Of a stretch of 25,481 nucleotides of DNA, positions 18,185 through 25,481 are shown one piece after another. Source of the stretch: Hyphochytrium catenoides. Lineage: Eukaryota; Sar; Hyphochytriomycetes; Hyphochytriales; Hyphochytriaceae. The DNA is taken from assembly GCA_900088475.1 (NCBI GenBank), contig FLMG01001475.1, forward strand, positions 1 to 25,481, given 5' to 3'. The translations under genes and the position numbers were made by a program. Numbering within the stretch: the first letter of the stretch is position 1; each line of letters opens with the position of its first letter. The notes below the pieces were generated by a model. It did not search any database. It was not told the DNA's origin and worked only from the letters and a program-made list of their open reading frames with translations.

Positions 18185-18880
18185 GCCTTCGGTCAAGGTA
18201 AGTGCTCGAGGGACAATCAGGAGAAGGTAGTACGATCCAAGCAAGGGAGGAGGAGGAGCAAGAGAGGAGGACATTGCAAAGAGTGAAGTGCAACGAGTGA
18301 AGAAGACAAGCTCTACAGGCGAAGAAGAAGCATCATAGAACCGTCTTCGTTCTAGGCTTAGCTTTCTTTGATATTCTCTTTATAATACTAGATGATGAGT
18401 CACATCCCCCTCTTCTTCGGTCTCCATTCCGCCGCTGTTATTAGGGTTCTCCACTTATTCTTCTTCTCCCTATCTTCCCGTCAATATCTCTATCTTCCTC
18501 ATCTGCAGTAACTACGTAAGGGCATTCCCTTGGCATATCTATTTATCAAGAAGCTTAACATTATGGGCACTGTGCTAGCGTGATGGTGGTGCAGCTACTG
18601 ATCATACAAACAGCTGCGTGTTCTGCCTGTTTTTTCTACTAGAGCGCGGCGTGCCTACAAATCCGCCAGACAGTGAGGCAAGATAAACTACCTTGTCTTG
18701 AAGGAGATGGTCTGTCCAATGAACAAGAGCTCTACCTCATCCCAATAACATTCACTGATAGATAGCCTTATTTCTAGTGCCTTATGGCATTGATTGTTGA
18801 CTCTTCAACCTTTCGTGGCTTCCCAAGGTAGTAGGTAGTAGCCAAGCACAGCTAGTTCTATACGTCAGAGTCTTACTATT
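18185..18880. other. 3' flank of copy B and unassigned DNA
   Basis: 18185-18460 matches the 3' flank of copy A. The rest up to 18880 is unique and has no supported gene. Confidence 0.45.
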
Positions 18881-19036
18881 ATGACCCTGGCCATGTACCA
18901 TCATCATCACGATCAGGTAGATTATCCATCATACTACTTAAACAGCTATGGAGTCAGTCCAGAAGGCAGTAGTACTAGCCCTTCCTCCTCATCGATGATC
19001 GCCACACTACTCGTCCCACCCTCCGGACTCGAATAA
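18881..19036 (+). CDS. Short candidate ORF, 51 residues
   Basis: ATG to TAA encodes a polar peptide beginning MTLAMYHHHHDQ, with a Tyr-rich segment (DYPSYYLNSYG), a serine run and a hydrophobic end. I do not recognise it. A 25-nt GT-AG interval (about 19012-19036) would bypass the stop in phase and add a short Ala-rich end, so this could be the first exon of a longer short-intron gene. Support is composition only. Confidence 0.22.
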   Translation: MTLAMYHHHHDQVDYPSYYLNSYGVSPEGSSTSPSSSSMIATLLVPPSGLE

Positions 19037-20103
19037 GGCCAAAGCGGCACCAGGCGCTCTGCTGGCCTGTTAGAGCAGAGCCGCCTTACTCTATCGACCT
19101 CCTCTTCCTGGAGATAACTGCATCTTCTCTTCCATTACTGAGTGACCTCACGGACGCCGCCCATGAAGCTCAAGGGACGCGGCGGCGGCCGACGGAGGAC
19201 TGACGACGGGCGCGCGGCGGCGGCGCTGTTGACCTTTCAGTCGATGTAACAGCTCTTTTTCGAGGTTATTACCCTTTTATAGACAGCAGGAATCATCATC
19301 AATAAACCTGCTAATAAAATGTCTAAAATTGTACTGTCAATAGAGCCTATCCTCATTTGCTGCATTTTCTTTCTTATTGCTTCCTACAAACAGCTCCATT
19401 TTTTTTGCCACCGCCAACATAATTATAAATATTTATGATAACACCATAAAAAGGAACACCATGAAAAAGGTAAGGCTTTTTGAACATGTATAAACCTCAA
19501 TAATAAAATGAGAAAAAAATATTGCGCACTCTATTTAGTACTCATAGTCTCATCGTAGTATGCCTTTTGCATAGTTTCTTTTATACGATTTATTACACTT
19601 AATGTATTTACCCTCAACTAATGGAAAATAAAGTACATCTAAAGTTCGTGAATCTAAGAACAAGGCACTTTGGTGCAAAGGCCACACAAAGAAATTTTAA
19701 CTGGGTTTTTATTTTCTCTGTACTGTAGCTTTCTATAGTTCTAAAAGACCTCATTTCTTTTATCCATTTTCGACAAAACATGGTTGTGAAGGAATTATCA
19801 CTTTCCGTGAGAGCTTTATCTCAGGGTGGACAGAGAGACCAGGCCGCCGATGCTCTGAAGTCTCTGTGAAGATTTCTGGCCCGATGATGGAAACTCAAAG
19901 TGCAGATTTGCTGCAGACTGCAGACTGCAGACCACAGCGGAGAGAGTACTGACAGGACGCTGCAGAGCACATCGAGGAGTGCGCTCGAAGGACCCGCCAC
20001 CTTGCAGTTCCTTCACGTTGGTCCACGACGCCGTAGACAGCGCATCACGAAAGGATTAGATAGGACTAGCACCTTTGAGGACGGGGAGAGCATTGCAGAC
20101 AGA
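19037..20103. other. Intergenic with GC-rich and AT-rich islands
   Basis: 19160-19230 is GC-rich (CGGCGGCGGC runs). About 19260-19790 is conspicuously AT-rich with many short A and T runs and no usable frame. 19900-20103 is an open extension upstream of the next gene, in the same frame but of unlikely composition, so I treat it as leader. The short repeat CTGCAGACTGCAGACTGCAG lies near 19911. Confidence 0.5.
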
Positions 20104-20717
20104 ATGGGCAAGCAGAGTAGACGCAAGGCTTCAGCATCTGCGGTGGAGAATAAAGCTGCTACCAATGGTTCTGACCAAGTAGCTGGTGGAGATGCTGTGG
20201 TAAAGGAGGAGGTCCGTGTGCTGAGCCGTTCAATAGATAACATGGAGGTAAGCTGACCCAACTTAACCAGCGTGGGCGAGACGAATGGATTATCCTAATG
20301 GGCCTCTATGCTGAACAGAACGCTGTTATCAACTCTTCTCTGATGTTCACTATGGGTGATGGTATGAACATCATGAAGCATCACAACCTTGGCACCTCTC
20401 TCTTCTGTGGCTTGTCACTAGCAACGACTTGGTGCACGCTGCTCTGGGCCAAGCAATGGGTCACTGCTCCAGCTCTATATTATGCAGCCGCACTCCAGGC
20501 AGTCCTCGTTATTGCCGTCTGGTTTGCTTACCATTACTTTCTAGTAGATCAGGATGTCCTGCCGGCGGAGTATCGGCTATTTCCTGGCGCACCGCCACTG
20601 GGAGGAATGATGTTTTTCCTTGCAAACGTAGTTACGCTAGTTTACCTGAAACCTAAGCGGAAGCAACTAGAGGAGGCTAGGCTCAAGGTCGGACAGGACA
20701 ACGACAAGAGCAAATAG
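20104..20717 (+). CDS. Small three-helix membrane protein, one intron
   Basis: I do not recognise the family. Exon 1 (20104-20247, 48 codons) begins MGKQSRRKASA and is hydrophilic. It ends at a consensus GTAAG donor, directly before in-frame stops. The downstream exon runs in another frame to TAG at 20717. Two acceptors both restore frame in phase 0: AG at 20270 (23-nt intron, 196 residues) and AG at 20318 (71-nt intron with CCTAAT before it, 180 residues). The downstream part has three hydrophobic segments (near GTSLFCGLSLATTWCTLLWA, ALYYAAALQAVLVIAVWFAY and GGMMFFLANVVTLVYL). It ends in a basic/acidic tail (KPKRKQLEEAR), consistent with an endomembrane protein whose C terminus faces the cytosol. 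The start is the first ATG giving a normal N terminus. The frame is open upstream to 19900, but that part looks non-coding. Confidence 0.62.
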
Positions 20718-21559
20718 TAAAGTAGCTGACTCGAGGCATCATGCAAGGCGTCTCACCAGAGATTGGAAGAATGATGGATCCTCTTCGGCCCGCACCATTG
20801 GTGGTACAGACTGGCAGGTAATGGGGCTTCGCGAAGGGACTTAGCAAGAAGATATCCTATAGGAGTACTGTCTACTCCTCCTAGGAGCTTGGCTTCGCTG
20901 CCGACGCCGTTAATATGGTCTGCCGCATTCGTCCTGCCTAATCGGCCTACATAGTCTCGTCGCGCATGTTGAGCAGCAGTCACTCAGCATCGCTCTATTT
21001 AACATGATGAATGCTACGGCGGACACTTATCAGTAACGTTTCCTTACGCCATGCCGCAACTTCAGACTTCCTCCGGCTATAAGTGAGGCGAAAGCTCCTG
21101 GTCTTGGCATCTAGGCGGTTCATGATTCATGTGAGGTGTGGGGCAAGGTTAGTGGCGACTGGACTCCAGACTAAGTAGACAGACTCTACCGGACTAGCGT
21201 GATCGAATAGATTAGAGATGGGTAGAAGAGGGGCTTGTCCGGGAAGGTCCGTGTCCCGAACTCTCATGGCGGCTGGTGTATAAAGGTAAAGCATGCAAAT
21301 GTTAATGTATCGGCTCGTCTTCACTGTCCGTTGCTAATCTCAGACGGAAGAACAAGTAGTTAGCAAGCGGAGCGTCAAGACGAAGGTCCAGCGGGTGGGC
21401 AACCGCGATTGAAGCTCTTCTGCCTGCGCAGTGGCCGCTCTCAACGCGGATCCTGAAGGGCAGTGACCGTCCTGGGTGGGATATAGGTGAGTGGAGTGCA
21501 TGCATCAGTAGCTAATACGCTCAGGATCTCAGGCGAAAACGAAGATCGATAACGACTGA
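20718..21559. other. Unassigned region with overlapping open frames
   Basis: An ATG at 20741, only 24 bp after the membrane-protein gene, begins MQGVSPEIGRMMDPLRP. It could be linked by short GT-AG intervals to stretches such as HVEQQSLSIALFNMMNATAD (about 20960-21032). A 76-codon minus-strand frame (20983-20753, no ATG) covers the same DNA. I cannot decide which, if either, is real. 21115-21559 has no supported gene. Confidence 0.25.
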
Positions 21560-21847
21560 AGTACACGGAAGGGCAAGATTTGGCTACAGGCTGGTCAGGA
21601 TAAGGAAGGTCATACGCTGGCCTTCTGCTACCCTCATGCTATCAAAGAGGTCTCAAAAAGGGAGGATGCATCGTCGAGGCACACCATAGCTAACACGGAG
21701 CAGCACGTGCGTCGCTCAATCGATGATCGTACTTCTTGTAACCTCTATCACGGCGGAGCTGAGCTTGAAAGAGACTCCTTAACAGACTCGCTCCCGGACA
21801 CAGAAGATTCCCAGTCACTTCTCTCTTGTGGACCGGACGAAGGCTAA
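21560..21847 (+). CDS. Candidate exon, 95 codons without ATG
   Basis: The frame is open from just after TGA at 21557 to TAA at 21845-21847. It reads as a polar, protein-like sequence with KIWLQAGQDKEGHTLAFCYP near the start and SLTDSLPDTEDSQSLLSCG near the end. With no ATG it could only be an internal exon. The left boundary ...CTGAAG fits a 3' splice site. The same frame reopens at 21914 after three stops. There is no known family. Confidence 0.25.
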   Translation, partial: STRKGKIWLQAGQDKEGHTLAFCYPHAIKEVSKREDASSRHTIANTEQHVRRSIDDRTSCNLYHGGAELERDSLTDSLPDTEDSQSLLSCGPDEG

Positions 21848-21913
21848 GCTCTTCCGTTACTATCATGCCACTAAGAACTAATAATAGCTCCTCAGCCCTA
21901 AGAAGAAAAATTC

Positions 21914-22042
21914 ATGGACGAGGAGGAGGTGACCGGGGAAGAAAGGGATAGCTATGATAGCTATGAAGAAATAGAAGACGACTTTGCTTCGGTTGTCGTC
22001 ACCACAGCGTTCCAAGCTTTGCTTGAGGAGGAGGAACAGTAA
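21914..22042 (+). CDS. Short acidic ORF, 42 residues
   Basis: ATG to TAA encodes an acidic peptide beginning MDEEEVTGEERDSYDSYEE and ending in a run of Glu. It lies in the same frame as the candidate exon at 21560-21847, so both may be parts of one spliced or decayed gene. No function can be proposed. Confidence 0.22.
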   Translation: MDEEEVTGEERDSYDSYEEIEDDFASVVVTTAFQALLEEEEQ

Positions 22043-24178
22043 CCCACTGCGAGAAGGTTGTTCCTAAGGATGTGATCGGTTGCCTTTCTCTAGTCACGAA
22101 GAAGGGGTCTCCTCTGCCCATTCCTAATAACAGAGAAGAGAAGATGAGTGCCCATCATCGTCGCACTCTTCTCTTGAAGACTTGGCAAAAGTCCCTGCCT
22201 AGCGTTTATCTTCTGGCAAGAGCAGACCGCCATGTCTCCAGAGACAACTTGATGATGATCTCTCCTTCGCCGCCCTGGTAACCGCTCCTATTCGTCGTCG
22301 CTCTTAGACCGAAACCGGTCAGGAGGAACATTGACAGAAGAAGAAGAGCCGACGACGAGCCTCCCCATCATCACTTCTTATCCTGTCTGCTACTACGACT
22401 CTACTAACTAAAGCCTGCTGCCTCTTCGTCGTTCTTCTGCTGCCTTGTCCTCTGTCTGGCGCCTTGTTAACCCAGACAAGCACCAGCTCTTAGCTCTCTC
22501 ATCATAGAAGAAGAAGAAGAAGGCCTAGTAGGGCCAACAACGGAGGAAAGAAAGAACTGTTGTTATCATACGTTAGTGCATGTTGTCTGTTCTGCTCGAA
22601 GCCTTTGCTAGGAGGAGAAAAAGAAAGAGGAGACGACGAGAAGAAACCAACAGAGCAGGCCCGGCAGTAGTAGTGGTAGGTGGTAGCTAACGCGGCGGGC
22701 AGGACCATGCTCGATCCTAGGGACGGACGACAGCGGTTACTTCCCAGCGTGCTAGCCTCCCGCTGGACTGTCCACTTGTCGAGCAACTGGGTGGTGGGCT
22801 AAGTTCGCCATGAGGGACAGCAGTAGCAGCAGTTGCAGTCCTTCTTCTTCTATAGGTGCTCGCTGATGACGACGACCTCCTCCTTCTTCCTCCTTGTGCT
22901 GCATGAGCTTGAGCTATTATTAGATCTATCAACAAGCTGCCATCCATCCAACGAAAGCGAAACGACAGGATGGAGGCTTCTTCTTAGCAGCCGTAGCGTA
23001 TTGAGAATAGATTGCTTGTGATCCTCCTCTACAATGCTGTGAGACAATGAGGAGACACTTCGCCAGCACTGTCCACCTGGCTGCTAACGCCTACGCACTA
23101 CCGCGTAACGGTAGTAGACTAACTCGCACTCGACTGGTACCTTCCTGACCGGTACCGCCTCATTATTATAAGGAAGGAGCAGCGTCCTCGGCCTCGCACT
23201 GGCAGAGAGTGAGGTTGGTCTCTTTGTTTGTTTTTTCATTGTTGTTAATGTTGCTAGGAAAGTCCAAATATTTCTCTCCTATCTCTCTTTTTCTTCTCTG
23301 ATGATGATGATGTGAGAGGAGAGGAGAGAGAGTCTGCTGATGAGCAGGTTGAGACTTTCCCGTTGTTGTTCTTATCTCTTCTTCTTCTCCATTATCGTTT
23401 CTTTCTTCGTCCTTCACTTCTTGCTCTTCTTCTTTGTTTCATCATCCTTCTTATAGCAGGGGATAGAGCTATAATAGCAGTGTCTCTAACAACCTGCTGC
23501 TGAGCTAACAGCCTGAGCTGAGGTCAGAAGATGACATCGTCGATGCAGAAAGACCATTCATATCGAGATCATAGAGCTCGAAGGGTAACATTAATTGTGA
23601 ACCGCGGTCAACATAAAAGAGTGAAGGCTATTAAGCTAAGGTAGCTCCTTCTTCTTATCTAGTCACGCACCAGCAGGAGGCTCAACCACCGGGCCCACTA
23701 ATGATGATAGTTCATCATCATCCTGTTCATATATGATCATTGCCTAACGCGCGTATAATACTCCTGCCCCATGGTCGGGCCTGGTGATGATGATCGCGCT
23801 CTCTTAATCAACCTCTACACAGTAAGCGAGCGCCAGTATCATTCCCTTGGTCGTAGGCACGAGATGACGGATGATGGCTACTAGATCACAGGCAGAGCAC
23901 CAGGAAGCAGGATGGTCACCTGGAGATGGCAGTAGTAAAGCAAGGGATAGCTGCAGCCCAACCAGGAGAAGAGAAGGGAGAAGAGAAAGCAAAAGAAGAT
24001 GACGGAGGACGGAGCTGGAGGAAGCAGTGAGGCAGAGTCTCTCCTAGAGAAAGAAACATTATCATACAGCTTCCTCTCAATTCTTTGTGGAGCTGATCTA
24101 TCTTTATTTCTCTTAGCTTTCCTTTGTTCTATATAGATCTCTTGATACATGTTTGTGCAGCACGATCTCTTCCAACCA
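22043..24178. other. Intergenic, no supported gene
   Basis: Several short open frames are visible on both strands, but none has recognisable content. There are GAAGAAGAAGAAGAA near 22506, CTTCTTC-rich tracts near 22840 and 23380, and ATGATGATGATG near 23300. The DNA immediately 3' of permease copy C (below 24178) does not match the 3' flanks of copies A and B. Confidence 0.45.
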
Positions 24179-25481
24179 CTAGGTGGAAGAGCCTTTCGAC
24201 TTGTGAGTCGACTGAGAGTGGTTGGAGGCATGAACCTTCTTGTCGGTGCTCTTGTTCTTGGTGTTGCTTCTGTTGAACTTCATCACATGCGCAACCAGTA
24301 GCACTTTGTTCTCTTCGGCAGATAATGTCTGGCGGGTCCTTGCATAAGCATAGTAGTACACTACCATTCCAATGAGGATCAAGAAGAAGATAAGAGCGTC
24401 ATAGAAGGCACGCCCTTGGAAGCCAAGCGAGCCCACCAGTGACATGGTCCAGATAACAAGCCCGACGAGCGCCCCAGGAATGCCAAAAGGGTTACGGAAC
24501 GTGCTGGCGTTGTTTGACTTGAAATAGTTCTTCTTCATGGCAATGTATCCGACCAGTCGACCGATGTACGCGGCAAAGCCACTCATAATGCAAATGTTAA
24601 AGAGATACTGCTCTACCACGGGGATGAAGGCAACCAGTAAGCACATCAGATAGCTCAGAAGAGTGCCAGCGGTGATGCCAAGAGCAGGCGTATTAAACCG
24701 CGACATCTCTCCCAGCTTGGGAGGCAGCAGCCGTGAGTTGGCCATAGCCAAGATCAGCTTGCCGTAGCACCACATAAACCCGAAAGCCGTAGCGTATGTC
24801 GCGGGTAGAGAAAGAATGGTCGCGTAGGTCTTCCTCATGTCAAACATGCGCGAGAAGCCGTTGTCGAAGGGAAGCAGGACGCTAGAGATAGGGATCCTAT
24901 TGCCTTCATCGTCAAACTCTTCGGGAGGAGGCAAGGAGACCGTGACAAAGTACGTCATGGTGCCCGTCACAAACAGAGTCAGCACACAGAGAGCCTGCGC
25001 GAATGGAACAACCTTCTTTGGCTGCTGAACCTGATCGCAGACCATCGGCAACGCCTCGACGCCAACATAGAACCACGGAGCAATGGGCAACATCTTCATA
25101 AAGCGATCCATGCCGCCCTCAAACTCACCGATACCGTGAGCAGCCAAGTTTGTGGCAAAGTCCACATAGGGAAGGGAGCCGAAGCAATAGATCAACAGGA
25201 TGATCGTGGATGGGACGCCAATGATCCAGTTAAAGTACCAAAAGGTTTTGCCTCCAATGATGTGAATGGGCAGGGCGCTGAGATAGAAGAGCAGCCAGAG
25301 CAATGGCTCATAGCCTGCCAGAGCTGGTGCAGCCAGGACTATCATGCGAATGAAGGACACGACTGAAGTTGCGACGTAGGCGATATACTCTAGCGCCTCA
25401 GCGCCTCCAATGAGGAATGCTGGTAGGAACCCTAGCGTACATCTGCAGAGACCATAGGAGCCTCCAGCAAACGGAAGATTG
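24179..25481 (-). CDS. APC-superfamily permease, copy C, partial at window edge
   Basis: This is the third family member, on the opposite strand, ending at TAG 24181-24179. The frame is open to the window end, and the visible part corresponds to residues 93-525 of copy B, from NLPFAGGSYG onward. The GTG at 25360 is an internal valine codon, not a start; the true start lies beyond the window. By eye the visible protein differs from B at about 20 positions (roughly 95% identity), with no frameshift or stop. Differences include APALAGYE for APSLEGYE, IIGGK for ILGGR, QVQQP for QVRQP and KFNRSNTKNKST in the tail. The transport role and helices are as for copy B. It shares MRKTYAT with B against the aberrant patch in A. 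Confidence 0.88.
   Translation of the reverse strand, partial: NLPFAGGSYGLCRCTLGFLPAFLIGGAEALEYIAYVATSVVSFIRMIVLAAPALAGYEPLLWLLFYLSALPIHIIGGKTFWYFNWIIGVPSTIILLIYCFGSLPYVDFATNLAAHGIGEFEGGMDRFMKMLPIAPWFYVGVEALPMVCDQVQQPKKVVPFAQALCVLTLFVTGTMTYFVTVSLPPPEEFDDEGNRIPISSVLLPFDNGFSRMFDMRKTYATILSLPATYATAFGFMWCYGKLILAMANSRLLPPKLGEMSRFNTPALGITAGTLLSYLMCLLVAFIPVVEQYLFNICIMSGFAAYIGRLVGYIAMKKNYFKSNNASTFRNPFGIPGALVGLVIWTMSLVGSLGFQGRAFYDALIFFLILIGMVVYYYAYARTRQTLSAEENKVLLVAHVMKFNRSNTKNKSTDKKVHASNHSQSTHKSKGSST

Larger units (their letters stand above)
15065..18460 (+). repeat. Segmental duplication, copy 2
   Basis: This is the direct repeat of 1858-5310. It carries about 1.5 kb of shared non-coding DNA, permease copy B and about 270 bp of shared 3' flank. 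The non-coding portions have diverged by substitutions and indels. For example, the ATGGCTGGGAAGGAG frame near 15658 is stopped after a few dozen codons. The coding region has almost no length change (one base). Confidence 0.85.

Noticed and set aside
20753-20983. 76-codon minus-strand frame
   Set aside because: It has no ATG, is preceded immediately by a stop and competes with plus-strand frames. Nothing favours it as a gene.

Overview
This is a eukaryotic nuclear window, probably from a protist with mid-range GC. The evidence is a RING/TRAF-zinc-finger protein, GT-AG introns, a decayed retroelement, an interstitial (TTAGGG)n-like trace and long polypyrimidine/polypurine intergenic tracts. 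Nothing fixes the lineage. A stramenopile or another free-living protist with TTAGGG-type telomeres would fit, but this is a guess. There is no bacterial operon structure, plasmid or virus.

The dominant theme is a small family of nearly identical 525-residue APC-superfamily permeases, most like the ethanolamine/amino-acid permease branch. Copy A (3463-5039, +) is broken by a one-base deletion. Copy B (16607-18184, +) is intact. Copy C (24179-25481, -) is intact as far as visible and runs off the right edge. A and B sit in direct 3.4-kb duplicated blocks (about 1858-5310 and 15065-18460) that carry about 1.6 kb of shared upstream DNA. Copy C is inverted and its 3' flank does not match.

Between A and B lies a mixed interval. 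It holds a minus-strand gene that reads through only if several introns of about 22-34 nt are removed (5938-6711), a plus-strand candidate of the same style (7519-8169), and an intronless 633-residue RING-TRAF zinc finger-coiled coil-propeller-like protein (8516-10417). Next come a pyrimidine-rich stretch and a degenerate retroelement reading frame (11800-13467), whose N-terminal and C-terminal conserved blocks remain but whose reverse transcriptase core is missing, and then another candidate short-intron gene (13788-14210).

Right of copy B, the clearest gene is a small three-helix membrane protein with one intron (20104-20717). Candidate exons without strong support lie at 18881-19036, 21560-21847 and 21914-22042. 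The rest is low-complexity or unassigned DNA.

Main points of interest: (1) recurrent ultrashort introns, (2) the recent permease expansion with one freshly broken copy, (3) the retroelement that has lost precisely its catalytic core, and (4) the unusual E3-ligase-like architecture. The short-intron models were assembled by eye. GT and AG are common dinucleotides, so individual junctions outside 20104-20717 and 5938-6711 are weak without transcript data.
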